Source of the DNA: UMGS1002 sp045586785
GTDB taxonomy: Bacteria > Bacillota > Clostridia > Oscillospirales > CAG-272
Reading direction: 5' to 3'
Length of the DNA stretch: 64,000 nt
Assembly: GCA_045586785.1 (NCBI GenBank)
Contig: JAZNBA010000072.1
Location: forward strand, 62,001 to 126,000
The notes under the pieces were generated by a model that saw nothing but the letters and a program-made list of their open reading frames with translations, was not told where the DNA came from and made no database searches. The position numbers and the translations under genes were made by a program. Below, one piece after another: positions 16,918 to 26,631 of this stretch (the stretch's first letter is position 1; each line of letters opens with the position of its first letter).

Positions 16918-16949
16918 GGGGCGCGGCGGCACAATGCGGTCTGCGCCCC
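16918..16949 (+). repeat. Intercistronic GC-rich hairpin
   Basis: GGGGCGC/GCGCCCC arms close a loop of 18 bases directly after the solute-binding gene, and a second GC-rich stem-loop (GCCGC near 16978 with GCGGC near 16990) precedes the next gene. No T-run, so it is more likely an mRNA-stabilising or attenuating element that raises binding-protein expression relative to the enzymes. Confidence 0.5.
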
Positions 16950-17008
16950 GCAATATTAACTTTGAAAATAATTTATGCCGCGCTATGCGGCGGAACGGAG
17001 ATATAATT

Positions 17009-18205
17009 ATGGAAAAGCAACTCAGAATAGGTGTTTTCGGTACATGGAGAGGCAATGCATATATAAAGGCATCCAAATTCGTGGACGGTGCTATTATTAC
17101 GGCAATTTGCGATAAAAATCCCGAGAGAATAGAGTCGGCAAAAAAGAATTGCCCCGAGGACGTGGCGATATTTGATAACTTTGATGAATTTATAAATTCG
17201 GGTCTGTTTGAAGCTGTGTTCCTCTGCAACTATTTCCACGAGCATGCGGAATATGCTATCCGTGCTATGGAAAAAGGAATACACGTTTTCAGTGAGACTA
17301 TGGCGGCGTCCACAATGGCGCAGTGCGTGGCGCTTTGCCGCGCGGTTGAAAAGACGGGCTGTGTTTATATGCTGGCAGAGAACTATCCCTTTACTCGCGG
17401 CTGTCTTGAAATGAAGCGTCTTTATGAGACGGGCAAGCTGGGCAAGGCAATGTTTGAGGAGGGTGAGTACGTTCACCCCATGAGTCCCAAGGAAAGCTGG
17501 AAATATAACGATCCCGCAATCCACGGAGATTTCCACTGGCGCAGATATCTGCCTGTAACCTATTATTGCTCACATGCGCTGGCACCCATTATGCATATCA
17601 CAAATACAGTTCCCAAGTCCGTTGTGGCTATGGCGGCACCCGATACCGATGAGCACATCGCGGAATACAAGCATTCCCGTACCGACTGCGTAGGCGTAAT
17701 GCTGCTGAGCATGAGCGACGGCGCGGTTTGCCGTATCAACGGATCTTCTTATATCGCGCCTCACGGCAACTGGTATCGTGTTGGCTGTCTTAACGGCGGT
17801 GCTGAAACCATTCGTGGTGACGAGAAGAAGATTCGCGTAGCATATAACTCCTGGTGCATTCCCGAGGGCGATCACCGCGAGTGCGTATACGAAGCGCAGT
17901 GGCAGGCTGACGCCGATAAGGCAAACGCCAACGGTCACGGTGGCGGCGACTACTGGGTAGTCAAGCACTTTGTTGACGCAATACTTGAAGGCAAGCAGCC
18001 CTTCTTTGACGTTTACCGTTCCACCGCTATCGCGGCAGTTTCCATTCTTGGCTGGCGAAGCGTGCTGAATAAGTCCAAGAGATACGATATTCCCGATTTC
18101 CGCCGTGAGCGAGATAAGAAAAAATGGGAAAATGACGAGCTGACTCCGTTCCCCAAGGCAGGCGCCCCCAACACACTGCCGTTTAACAGCAGAGACAAGA
18201 TCTGA
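17009..18205 (+). CDS. Gfo/Idh/MocA-family dehydrogenase (first)
   Basis: A 398-residue NAD(P)-dependent sugar or cyclitol dehydrogenase with Rossmann start LRIGVFGTWRGNAYIKA (the usual GxGxxG is altered to GTWRGN), AIFDNFDEFINSGLFEAVFLCNYFHEHAEYAIRAMEKGIHVFSE, a family signature where the usual EKP is replaced by SETMAAS, and a C-terminal alpha/beta domain. The missing EKP lysine is odd because that Lys is usually catalytic. The ATG at 17009 has CGGAG. The substrate is unknown. Confidence 0.85.
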   Translation: MEKQLRIGVFGTWRGNAYIKASKFVDGAIITAICDKNPERIESAKKNCPEDVAIFDNFDEFINSGLFEAVFLCNYFHEHAEYAIRAMEKGIHVFSETMAASTMAQCVALCRAVEKTGCVYMLAENYPFTRGCLEMKRLYETGKLGKAMFEEGEYVHPMSPKESWKYNDPAIHGDFHWRRYLPVTYYCSHALAPIMHITNTVPKSVVAMAAPDTDEHIAEYKHSRTDCVGVMLLSMSDGAVCRINGSSYIAPHGNWYRVGCLNGGAETIRGDEKKIRVAYNSWCIPEGDHRECVYEAQWQADADKANANGHGGGDYWVVKHFVDAILEGKQPFFDVYRSTAIAAVSILGWRSVLNKSKRYDIPDFRRERDKKKWENDELTPFPKAGAPNTLPFNSRDKI

Positions 18206-18222
18206 GTCACGGAGAGATAAAA

Positions 18223-19362
18223 ATGTCAAATAAAACTGTAAGATTTGCCATTATAGGATGTGGTCTGATGGGGCGGGAGTTCGCGTCAGCCGCAGCCAGA
18301 TGGTGTCATATAACTGCGGACGTTGCTCGGCCTGTGATCGTGGGTGTTTGCGACGTTTCCGCCGACGCACGAGCTTGGTTTGAAAAGAATTTTGACAGCG
18401 TTATTTACAGCACCGATAATTATCACGAGCTGCTCCAAAAAGACGATATTGATGCTGTTTATTGCGCAGTGCCTCACAATCTGCACGCAGATTTTTACGT
18501 TGATATAATCAACGCAGGTAAACATCTGTTGGGCGAGAAGCCGTTTGGCATTGATAAGGCGGCGAATGACCGCATTATGGCGGCTATCGCGGCGCACCCC
18601 GAGGTGACGGTGCGTTGCTCCAGCGAGTTTCCGTACTATCCTGCTTGCCAGGAGCTTATCCGTTGGATAAAAGAGGATCGCTTTGGCAAGATCATTGAGG
18701 TGCGTTCGGCATTTTGTCACTCCAGCGATATGGACGTGAACAAGCCTATCAACTGGAAACGTCGTGTCGAGATAAACGGCGAGTACGGATGTATGGGCGA
18801 TCTTGGTCTGCACACCCAGCACGTACCCTTCAGAATGGGCTGGAAGCCGATAAACGTATATGCTAATCTTTCAAATATAGTCACCAAGCGTCCCGACGGC
18901 AAGGGCGGTGTGGTTCCGTGCCTGACCTGGGATAACGCAATACTTAACTGCGAGGTACAGGATAAGGACGGAAGCGTGTTTCCCATGATATGCGAAACCA
19001 AGCGACTTTCCCCGGGCTCTACCAATGAGTGGAAGCTGGAGGTCTACGGTATGAAGGCATCAGCGCGCTTTTCCACCAATGATCCCGGCGCGTTTTGCTT
19101 TACAGAGGCATGGGGCAGAGAGCAGGCGTGGTGCCGCATAGACGTAGGCAATAAGCCGGCTATCCCCACTATTACGGGCAGTATATTTGAGTTCGGCTTT
19201 GCGGACGCAATACTGCAGATGTGGGCGACCTTCATGCAGGAACTGAGCGGTGAGGAGGTTGCGTTCGGTTGCATCCGTCCCGAGGAAACAGCGCTGTCTC
19301 ACAAGGTATTTACCGCGGCGCTCGATTCTTATCGCCAAAAGCGAGCTATTGAGATAGACTGA
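18223..19362 (+). CDS. Gfo/Idh/MocA-family dehydrogenase (second)
   Basis: A 379-residue dehydrogenase with canonical GxGxxG (FAIIGCGLMGREF), IDAVYCAVPHNLHADFYVD, the active-site LLGEKPFG, and GCMGDLGLHTQHVPF carrying the D-x-G-x-H motif of the C-terminal domain. It is a distinct paralogue of the 17009 gene, starting 17 bases after it. Two such enzymes in a row often catalyse oxidation and re-reduction around an intermediate ketone, for example before transamination or epimerisation. That role is inferred from context. Confidence 0.9.
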   Translation: MSNKTVRFAIIGCGLMGREFASAAARWCHITADVARPVIVGVCDVSADARAWFEKNFDSVIYSTDNYHELLQKDDIDAVYCAVPHNLHADFYVDIINAGKHLLGEKPFGIDKAANDRIMAAIAAHPEVTVRCSSEFPYYPACQELIRWIKEDRFGKIIEVRSAFCHSSDMDVNKPINWKRRVEINGEYGCMGDLGLHTQHVPFRMGWKPINVYANLSNIVTKRPDGKGGVVPCLTWDNAILNCEVQDKDGSVFPMICETKRLSPGSTNEWKLEVYGMKASARFSTNDPGAFCFTEAWGREQAWCRIDVGNKPAIPTITGSIFEFGFADAILQMWATFMQELSGEEVAFGCIRPEETALSHKVFTAALDSYRQKRAIEID

Positions 19363-19382
19363 TACGAAAGGAAACTTTTTAA

Positions 19383-20921
19383 ATGTTCAAAAATATAAAA
19401 ATGTCGCTGGCGGATATTTGCGGCGCGGACTATGCCAAAGCTTTGGCAACCGCGTCTGCCGCTGTCGGCAATATGAAATATGGGGAGGCGGAGGCGCTTG
19501 CTTGTGAAAAAGTAGACTTTTTCTCTGAGCAGGATATGGCGCGTTCCGACGCGTTGCTTGACAGCGTTGGCAAACAGCTGGCGAACCCCTTTGAAAACAG
19601 CATCGACGGCGCGCCTACCGATTCATTCCGTCACGCGGAAAACAAAAGCGCGGCACCGTTGGTGGGATTCAGCAGCTTCAGATTGGGTGAGGATGGCAAG
19701 CTTTACCTCATCGGTAAAAGCGAGCATTACCACGCATCCCTTGGTCACAGTTTCGGCGGTTACCGCCTTATAGACAAGGCAAGACGGCTTGGAATACCCA
19801 ACGCAACGCATAACAACACACGTGGTTATATAACCAGACTTTGCGAGCGCAGACTTATTCAGACCGCCAACGGCATCGATTGGGATGACGATGCGGCAAC
19901 AGAGCAGGTGCTTGCCTCTAAAGAGTCACACGTGCTCAACAGAGTCATAAATCTTGAAACAGGCTCGCTGGCAGTTGAAGCAGGCGTTAAAATGATGCTG
20001 GCGCGGTTTTATAAGCTGTCGCCCGAGCTGGATGAGCCTAAGTACGCAGGTAAAACTCCCGTATTCTTTGTAATGGCAGACCGCGCGAGTGAGAACACCG
20101 GTAACTATCACGGTACCACCGTGCTGACGCAGACCTTCCGAGGTCTGTGGGGCGGCCTTTACGATGCAATGGAGCGCGCGGGACTCTACAAGGTCGTGCC
20201 CGTTGACATCAACGATATTGACGGCTTTGCTCAAAAAATAAAGACGTACAACAGCGGCAACTACAAGACCGCAGGCTTCATGCACGAGATCATTATGATG
20301 AACTACGGCGGTATTCGCCTGCACCGTGAGTTCTTGCAGGAGGCGTACCGCCTGTGCGCCGAGACCGACACGCCTACACTTGTGGACGAGATACAGACTT
20401 GCATGTGGTATGACGGAATGTTCCTGTTCCGCAAATACGGTCTGAAGCCCGATTTTGCATCGGTTGGAAAAGGATTCCCCGGCGGTGAATATCCCGCAAG
20501 TAAGATACTGACTACCGCAGAGTACGATAACCTTAATCAGTTCGGCGCTTTGGTCACCAACGGCCAGGAGGAGCTGGCATCACTTGCATACCTTGTTACA
20601 ATGCATTATTCCCGTGCCAACGGCGACGAGATACAGCGTGTGGGCGATTTGTTCGAAAACGGTATGAGAGCGCTTGCGGAGAAGTATCCCGAGCGAATAG
20701 TCGCGGTAGAGGGAATAGGTCACCTGACAGCACTTCACTTCGGCACGGTCAAGGAAGCGGCAGATTTCACGCACGCTCTGCACGACGCGTGTGTTGATGC
20801 CAGCGCACAGCTTTATAAGGCCAACTGCGTGCCTGCCGTGCTGTTCAAGCCTCCGCTTAACATCAGCGAGGCGGCTGTGAATAAAATGATGCAAATACTT
20901 GATGGTATTTTGAGTAAATAA
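19383..20921 (+). CDS. Class III (PLP-dependent) aminotransferase
   Basis: The 512-residue protein shows the class III signature TPTLVDEIQTCMWYDG followed by PDFASVGKGFPGGEYPASK, where Asp-Glu-x-Gln contacts PLP and the Lys forms the internal aldimine. Upstream are GSLAVEAGVKMMLARFY (phosphate-binding side) and ENTGNYHGTTVLTQTFRG. It is longer than common 430-residue members because of an N-terminal region of about 130 residues I do not recognise. Placed between two keto-forming dehydrogenases and a sugar kinase, it probably adds or removes an amino group on a sugar or cyclitol. GAAAGGAA serves the ATG. Confidence 0.9.
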   Translation: MFKNIKMSLADICGADYAKALATASAAVGNMKYGEAEALACEKVDFFSEQDMARSDALLDSVGKQLANPFENSIDGAPTDSFRHAENKSAAPLVGFSSFRLGEDGKLYLIGKSEHYHASLGHSFGGYRLIDKARRLGIPNATHNNTRGYITRLCERRLIQTANGIDWDDDAATEQVLASKESHVLNRVINLETGSLAVEAGVKMMLARFYKLSPELDEPKYAGKTPVFFVMADRASENTGNYHGTTVLTQTFRGLWGGLYDAMERAGLYKVVPVDINDIDGFAQKIKTYNSGNYKTAGFMHEIIMMNYGGIRLHREFLQEAYRLCAETDTPTLVDEIQTCMWYDGMFLFRKYGLKPDFASVGKGFPGGEYPASKILTTAEYDNLNQFGALVTNGQEELASLAYLVTMHYSRANGDEIQRVGDLFENGMRALAEKYPERIVAVEGIGHLTALHFGTVKEAADFTHALHDACVDASAQLYKANCVPAVLFKPPLNISEAAVNKMMQILDGILSK

Positions 20922-20923
20922 TT

Positions 20924-22378
20924 ATGATATTTATTGGACTTGATATAGGAAGCACCGCTGTGAAGGCTATGGCGCTTGATGAAAACGGTCAGGTGCTTGC
21001 CCGCGGCAAGTGCGCGTATCCAACGGCAACGGACGGTGCGCGCTCCACTCAAAAGGCGGAGGACTGGTGGCAGTCCTCGGTCAGCGCGGTGCGGCAGGTC
21101 GCCGTGGCGCTGGGAGCTCGGGCAAGTGAAGTCACAGCGATCTCCACATCTTCTCAGGGCGGAAGTATGCTGGCGCTTGATGAAAATTACGTGCCGCTGA
21201 CCGACGCACTGACCTGGATGGACCGCCGCGCGCAAGGCGAAGCCGACGAAATGTCCGAGCACTTTGGAACGCGCATATACCGCAAATGCGGTTGGCGAAG
21301 CGCGGCGTCGGATTGCGCAGCAAAGCTTGTGTGGTTGAGAAAAAACGAGCCCCAAATATTTGCGCGTTCGGCGCATTTTATGACTACCGAGGAATATATA
21401 AATTATCGTCTTTGCGGTGAAAACGTTACCGATCCCACGGGTGCGGGTATAATGCGGCTTTACAATATCAATGATGGCACGTGGGATGCCGAAATGCTTG
21501 AATATACAGGCATAAAAGAGAGCCAATTGCCTCGCGTTGTGAGTTGCGGTGAGCTTATTGGAACGCTTACACGTGAAGCAGCTGACGCAATGGGGCTTGG
21601 CTCACATGTCCGCGTATATTGCGGTGCTCACGACCAATACTGCGCATCTCTTGGTAGCGGCGCGGTGAATCCCGGCGATATTTTGCTGGCTACGGGTACG
21701 GCGTGGGTGATCTTCGGCGTGACCGACACACTGTGCTTCAATGACCGTTTCATTGCTCCCGGCATACACCCCATAGACGGTCGCTTCGGCGCTATGGCAA
21801 CGCTTTCGGGCGTCGGCGCGGCAGTAGACAATCACGCGCGCGCTATTGGCGTGGAACTGCGCGAGGTGGATAAGATCGCGGCGACTCGACGTAACAACGC
21901 CAAGCATTTGCTTTGCTGTCCGTGTCCTCCCGGCAGAACGTTTCTGGAGCACAGGAGTGGATGCTGTGAAAATACCCACGGACGCCTTGACAGTCACGAT
22001 AAATATGACGTGGCACTGGCTATGATGGAGGGGGCGGCGTTTGAGGTCAGTCTGGTGATTGGAAGCTTCCGCGCGGCGGGCATGGTAGGACAGGGAAGTC
22101 TTATTATGTCGGGCGGTGCGGCAAGAAGTGAGCTGTGGAGAAGCATTGTTGAGGCGGTTGTGGGAGCTAAGCTTTTACTGCCTTCAGAGGCAGATACCCC
22201 CGCCCTCGGCGCGGCTATGATAGCAGCGGTATCTTGCGGCGCGTTCGACAGCTTTGCCGACTGCGCGGCGAAATTCGTAAAATATTTGCCAAGCGACAAC
22301 GCCGATATTGACAGCGCAGAGCGTGAATTTTATGCGCAAAAGCTGCAAAGCTACCGCGAGTGGTGCATTATAGAATAA
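20924..22378 (+). CDS. FGGY-family carbohydrate kinase
   Basis: A 484-residue kinase with phosphate-1 motif IGLDIGSTAVKAMALDENGQ, LTWMDRRAQGEADE, the second nucleotide-binding stretch DILLATGTAWVIFGV, and the FGGY C-terminal signature region MSGGAARSELWRSIVEAVVGA followed by ADTPALGAAMIA. It phosphorylates a sugar or polyol, making the intermediate that the nearby DeoR protein would sense. It starts two bases after the aminotransferase stop, so coupling is likely. The substrate cannot be read from sequence. Confidence 0.92.
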   Translation: MIFIGLDIGSTAVKAMALDENGQVLARGKCAYPTATDGARSTQKAEDWWQSSVSAVRQVAVALGARASEVTAISTSSQGGSMLALDENYVPLTDALTWMDRRAQGEADEMSEHFGTRIYRKCGWRSAASDCAAKLVWLRKNEPQIFARSAHFMTTEEYINYRLCGENVTDPTGAGIMRLYNINDGTWDAEMLEYTGIKESQLPRVVSCGELIGTLTREAADAMGLGSHVRVYCGAHDQYCASLGSGAVNPGDILLATGTAWVIFGVTDTLCFNDRFIAPGIHPIDGRFGAMATLSGVGAAVDNHARAIGVELREVDKIAATRRNNAKHLLCCPCPPGRTFLEHRSGCCENTHGRLDSHDKYDVALAMMEGAAFEVSLVIGSFRAAGMVGQGSLIMSGGAARSELWRSIVEAVVGAKLLLPSEADTPALGAAMIAAVSCGAFDSFADCAAKFVKYLPSDNADIDSAEREFYAQKLQSYREWCIIE

Positions 22379-22400
22379 ATTGAAAAAGGTGGTTTTTGAT

Positions 22401-23417
22401 ATGTTCGGAGTAAATCTTACCGATTATGATAAAAAAGTATACGAGGAACAGTTAAAGGATTTTCTTCCCGATAAGTTCATCGATGCTCACGTTCATTTAT
22501 GGGAAGAAGGAACGCGCGTGAGCGGTCTTAAGGGCTGTGTTACCTGGACGCAGATAGTTGCGCCCTCGCAGACATATGAAGATATGGCTGAGTCCTACAG
22601 ACAGCTTTTTCCAGACAAAAAGGTGACTCAGGTCGTTATGGGTTCGCCCTCCTGCAATCTCAGCGTGGTAAACAAATACGTTCGTGAATGCTGTGATAAG
22701 CATGGAAACACATCGCTGTACTGTACTAACTGGGATACCACTCCCGCGGAAATAGAGCGGGCGATGAAGGCAGGCTTTGTGGGTATAAAACCGTATCAGA
22801 ACAATTCTCCCGACTATATTCCCGCCGCGGAGGTCAGAATATTCGATTTTCTGACCCACGAACAGCTTGAATATATGAACAGCGTCGGCGGTATAGTTAT
22901 TCTGCATATTCCGCGCAAGCTGCGTTTACGTGACCCCATAAACATTGCGCAGATGATGGAGATAGACGAAAAGTACCCCAATGCCAAGGTGGTTATCGCC
23001 CACGTTGGTCGTGCTTACGTTGAGCAGGACCTTGGTGACGCGTTTGAAACACTTAAGCATTCAAAGAATCTTATGTTCGATTTCTCCGCAAACACCTACG
23101 ATTACGCTATGCAACAGTGCATTGAGGCGGTAGGTGTAAAGAGAGTAATGTTCGGCTCGGATATGCCGTTCACCAAGATGCGTATGTACCGTATAAACGA
23201 CAACGGAATATATGTAAACGTAGTGCCGAGAGGTCTTTACGGTGATGTTTCGGGTGACAAGAATATGCGTGAGACGGACGAGACGGATATTACGCTGTTT
23301 ATGTACGAGGAGCTGTTGGCGTTCAAGCGCACGGCAGAAAAGCTGAACCTCAGTCGCGCCGATATTGAGGATATCATGTATAACAACGCCTCAAAATTCT
23401 TCGGCATTACACTCTGA
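22401..23417 (+). CDS. Amidohydrolase-family protein (amidohydrolase 2 type)
   Basis: A 338-residue TIM-barrel metal hydrolase with KFIDAHVHLWEEG (His-x-His), AGFVGIKPYQNNSPDY (possible metal Lys), VVIAHVGRAYVEQDLG (His) and RVMFGSDMPFTKMRMY (catalytic Asp), ending IMYNNASKFFGI, the usual tail of PF04909 proteins. Such enzymes hydrolyse lactones or decarboxylate. In a sugar-oxidation pathway, a lactonase-like step is plausible (inference). The ATG at 22401 uses AAAGGTGG. The sequence matches the family length. Confidence 0.87.
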   Translation: MFGVNLTDYDKKVYEEQLKDFLPDKFIDAHVHLWEEGTRVSGLKGCVTWTQIVAPSQTYEDMAESYRQLFPDKKVTQVVMGSPSCNLSVVNKYVRECCDKHGNTSLYCTNWDTTPAEIERAMKAGFVGIKPYQNNSPDYIPAAEVRIFDFLTHEQLEYMNSVGGIVILHIPRKLRLRDPINIAQMMEIDEKYPNAKVVIAHVGRAYVEQDLGDAFETLKHSKNLMFDFSANTYDYAMQQCIEAVGVKRVMFGSDMPFTKMRMYRINDNGIYVNVVPRGLYGDVSGDKNMRETDETDITLFMYEELLAFKRTAEKLNLSRADIEDIMYNNASKFFGITL

Positions 23418-23434
23418 TATGGAGGACTTGAAAA

Positions 23435-24838
23435 ATGAAAAAGATAAAAATAGGATTTCTTCCGCTTTATATAAAGCTTTATGACGATACCGGAAACGGC
23501 GCGTCCGAGCGCCCCGTTATGATGGACTTTTATCTCGGTATCGCAAAGCAGTTCGAGCAAATGGGCTTTGACGTGCTGACAAGCGAATTTTGCCGCATTG
23601 AGCCCGAATTCCGTGAAACTGTAGGAAGATTTGAGCGCGAGGGGGCGGACTGCATCGTTACCTGGCACGCCGCGTATTCTCCCTCCCTTGAAAGCATCAA
23701 GGTGCTGACCGAGACCAAGCTGCCTATAGTTGTACTTGATACCACCGATACATATGATTTTTCACCTTCACAGGCGCCCTCAAATATAAGCCGTTGCCAC
23801 GGCATACACGGTGTTATGGATATGTGCAGTATGCTTCGCCGCTACGGCAAGAAGTACGCTATTGCGGCAGGACATTACGCTGAATCGAGCGTGGTTGAAA
23901 GAGTTGCGGGATTTGTTCGCGCGGCGTATGCGGCAACCTCTCTTGAAGGTAGCCGCACAGCAAGCATTGGCGGCAGCTTTGATGGCATGGGCGACTTTTT
24001 GGTTCCCGATGAGCAAATGAAGGAACGCTTCGGTGTTGAGATAGTTTATCCCTCAAGAGATGAGCTTGTTGCCGAGCTGGAGGCGGTCAGCGATGCGGAT
24101 GCCGAGGCTGAAATGGCTATTGACAGAGAGAATTGCTATGAGATACTGCCCGTTGACAAGGCAGTACACATGAGGACCGCCAAGAACTGTCTTGCGGTTC
24201 GTCGCTGGCTGGATAAAAACAACATTGATGCGTTTACCGCCAACTTCCGCGAAGTAACATATGAAGGTTCGGGACTTGAGATCATGCCCTTTATGGAAGC
24301 GTGCAAGTCTATGGCTCGCGGCATCGGTTATGCGGGCGAGGGCGATGTGTTGACCGCATCACTGGTCGGCGCTCTTATGAAGGGATTTACCGATAAGGCG
24401 GCGTTTGTCGAGATTTTCTGCCCCGACTGGAAGGGAAATACTTTGCTTCTCAGTCATATGGGCGAATACAATCCCAAGCTGATACGCGGTAAGGCCGGAA
24501 TGAAGGAAATAAACTTTATTTTCGGCGACTCCGAAAATCCCATAGTTTCATATGGATGTTATCGCGGAGGAAGTGCTGTGTTTGTAAATCTGTATCAGGC
24601 GGCAGAGGGCTTCAGACTTCTCATCTCGCCCGTTGAGATGCAGGATGTTAAGGCAGAGGAAGATAATTTTGACGGACGTGTTCGCGGTTGGATGAAGCCG
24701 CACATTTCCGTAGCTGATTTCCTTGAGGCAATAAGCCGCGCAGGTGCTACGCACCACAGCGCGCTGATATACGACGCAACTCCCGAACAGCTTGCGTTCT
24801 TTGCGGAGCTTTGCGGACTTGGCTACGAGATAGTATGA
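23435..24838 (+). CDS. L-fucose/L-arabinose isomerase-like protein
   Basis: A 467-residue protein of the FucI/AraA-like superfamily: GFLPLYIKLYDD at the N-terminus, ADCIVTWHAAYSPSLESIKVL, and the C-terminal metal/substrate region EIMPFMEACKSMARGIGYAGEGDVLTASLVG. It would interconvert an aldose and ketose or a related hydroxyketone. The family contains many uncharacterised members in polyol and aminosugar loci. Good ribosome site (TGGAGG), 17 bases from the previous gene. Confidence 0.85.
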   Translation: MKKIKIGFLPLYIKLYDDTGNGASERPVMMDFYLGIAKQFEQMGFDVLTSEFCRIEPEFRETVGRFEREGADCIVTWHAAYSPSLESIKVLTETKLPIVVLDTTDTYDFSPSQAPSNISRCHGIHGVMDMCSMLRRYGKKYAIAAGHYAESSVVERVAGFVRAAYAATSLEGSRTASIGGSFDGMGDFLVPDEQMKERFGVEIVYPSRDELVAELEAVSDADAEAEMAIDRENCYEILPVDKAVHMRTAKNCLAVRRWLDKNNIDAFTANFREVTYEGSGLEIMPFMEACKSMARGIGYAGEGDVLTASLVGALMKGFTDKAAFVEIFCPDWKGNTLLLSHMGEYNPKLIRGKAGMKEINFIFGDSENPIVSYGCYRGGSAVFVNLYQAAEGFRLLISPVEMQDVKAEEDNFDGRVRGWMKPHISVADFLEAISRAGATHHSALIYDATPEQLAFFAELCGLGYEIV

Positions 24839-24846
24839 GGTGAGAT

Positions 24847-26625
24847 ATGTTAAAGAAGCTTTTATTTGCTATGCTTGCTTTAACACTTGCCATAGCACTT
24901 GTTGGCTGTGGTGGAGACGGTACTGGTGATGATACTTCTGCTTTTGATACCACCACCGAGATAGTTGCTGACACACAAGCCCCCGACACATCAGTGTCGA
25001 TAAAATTGACAGGTGACGTTAAGTACACCATAATTCGTTCCGAGGATGCGGATAAAGATGTTATAAGTGTGGCGTCGGATATGTGGAAGGATCTGCGAGT
25101 GCTTCTCTATTCATCCAACGTAACGATAACCGATGACTTTGTGAAAAGACAAGAGGATGCCGATAACGATAATTATGAAATACTGCTGGGCATGACAAAC
25201 CGTCCCGAGTCTGCAGAGGCGCTGGCGGCACTTCCCACGTATCTCGATTATTCCGTAAGCGTTGTTGGAAACAAAATTGTCATTGCGGCAAACACAACAG
25301 AGCGGCTCAAGCAGGCAGCTGAATGCTTTATGAGCCATGTTGCCTGTGTTGACGGTGTGCTGATATATACAGCAGATAATTCGACAATTGTGGATTCGTA
25401 TGGAGATTACAAAATCAAAAATATGACCGTGGGTGGCAAGAATATTTCTGATTATGTGATCATAATACCTAAAGAAGACAATGAGTCCGAGCTTGATTTT
25501 GCGGCAGAGCTTGTTGCATGGTTAGGCAAGAATTGCGGATATGCTCCGTCGGTGGTTGATGACAGCACCGCGCCTGCATCTTGTGAGATCGTGCTTGGTA
25601 AAACATCAAGAGCGGCAAGCGCGGGTATGTATGATACCACGCTGGGGCGTACCGGTTGTAAGATAAAGACACTTGACGGCGCGCTTATTATTGCCGCCGA
25701 AACGCTGGGAGGATATAAGGTCAGTATGGCAAAACTACAGGAGCTTATGGGTGACGGCAGCGCGCTTGCGTCCGGTATAGATCAGCTTTACGTGGGCGAC
25801 GATTCCAGCCTTGACGGTGCAAACGTAATGTTTATCGGTAACAGCTTTACATATTACGGTCACTGCTGCGGCTCAAAAGAGAATAACCCTTGGGGCGGAA
25901 GTGATAAGGGGTATTTTTATAAGGTCGCACAGTCATTTGGCGATAATGTAAAGGTTGTAAACTTCACCTGGGGCGGTGCCAGCTTGTGGCATAAAAAGAG
26001 CGGAGTGGCAGAAAAGGCGCTTTACGTAAAAATGCTTCAGACACATCCCAATTATTATAATAATCCGCAGGGCAAGCCTATGGATAAGATATATGAACAG
26101 GATTATGTCATACTTCAGCAGTCGGGCGATAATATAAGCGAAACATACTCAGATGCAAAGGCTATCATGGCGCTTTTCCCACCCGAAACGAAGTTCTACT
26201 TTTATATAACCACACACGACCTGAGCAGTAATCACACGCCCACCACCTCGGCTGCGGCAAAGCTGGAGAAAGAGGGAAGTGCAGGCTATATTCCGCTTGG
26301 ACATATGGTATATAAGGTGTGGTCGGGCTCTGAGCGCGTGCCCAATTCTACCATCAAGTATAATAAATACTCGTTCGTTGTAAATCAGAGCTCGTCGGAC
26401 GGATATCACCCCAACCATTTGACAGGCTACCTGACAGCGCTTATGACGTATTGTACCATTACGGGTAAGAGCGCTCAGGGGGCGGATTATTCGTTTGTAG
26501 TTAAGGACGGTAAGACGTATTATACAAACGGAACCACCAATTATCCTGATGTTCTTGAATCCGCAAATGATATGGCAGAATGGCAAAAGCTGATAGATAA
26601 GTATATTGCACAATATAATAAGTAA
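24847..26625 (+). CDS. Lipoprotein with GH67N-like domain and SGNH/DUF4886-like domain
   Basis: A 592-residue secreted lipoprotein with lipobox ALVGC near residue 21 and a Thr-rich linker. The first domain (about 45-180) contains NYEILLGMTNRPESAEA and VVGNKIVIAANTTERLKQA, matching the N-terminal domain of the lipoprotein at 9151-10599. A second copy-like segment has CEIVLGKTSRAASAG and ALIIAAETLGGYKVS (about 240-300). The C-terminal part is SGNH-like: VMFIGNSFTYYGH (Ser), WGGASLWHK, YVILQQSGDN and SSSDGYHPNHL (Asp-x-x-His). It probably deacylates an extracellular glycan that feeds the locus. Last gene before a strong terminator. Confidence 0.82.
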   Translation: MLKKLLFAMLALTLAIALVGCGGDGTGDDTSAFDTTTEIVADTQAPDTSVSIKLTGDVKYTIIRSEDADKDVISVASDMWKDLRVLLYSSNVTITDDFVKRQEDADNDNYEILLGMTNRPESAEALAALPTYLDYSVSVVGNKIVIAANTTERLKQAAECFMSHVACVDGVLIYTADNSTIVDSYGDYKIKNMTVGGKNISDYVIIIPKEDNESELDFAAELVAWLGKNCGYAPSVVDDSTAPASCEIVLGKTSRAASAGMYDTTLGRTGCKIKTLDGALIIAAETLGGYKVSMAKLQELMGDGSALASGIDQLYVGDDSSLDGANVMFIGNSFTYYGHCCGSKENNPWGGSDKGYFYKVAQSFGDNVKVVNFTWGGASLWHKKSGVAEKALYVKMLQTHPNYYNNPQGKPMDKIYEQDYVILQQSGDNISETYSDAKAIMALFPPETKFYFYITTHDLSSNHTPTTSAAAKLEKEGSAGYIPLGHMVYKVWSGSERVPNSTIKYNKYSFVVNQSSSDGYHPNHLTGYLTALMTYCTITGKSAQGADYSFVVKDGKTYYTNGTTNYPDVLESANDMAEWQKLIDKYIAQYNK

Positions 26626-26631
26626 GGTTTT

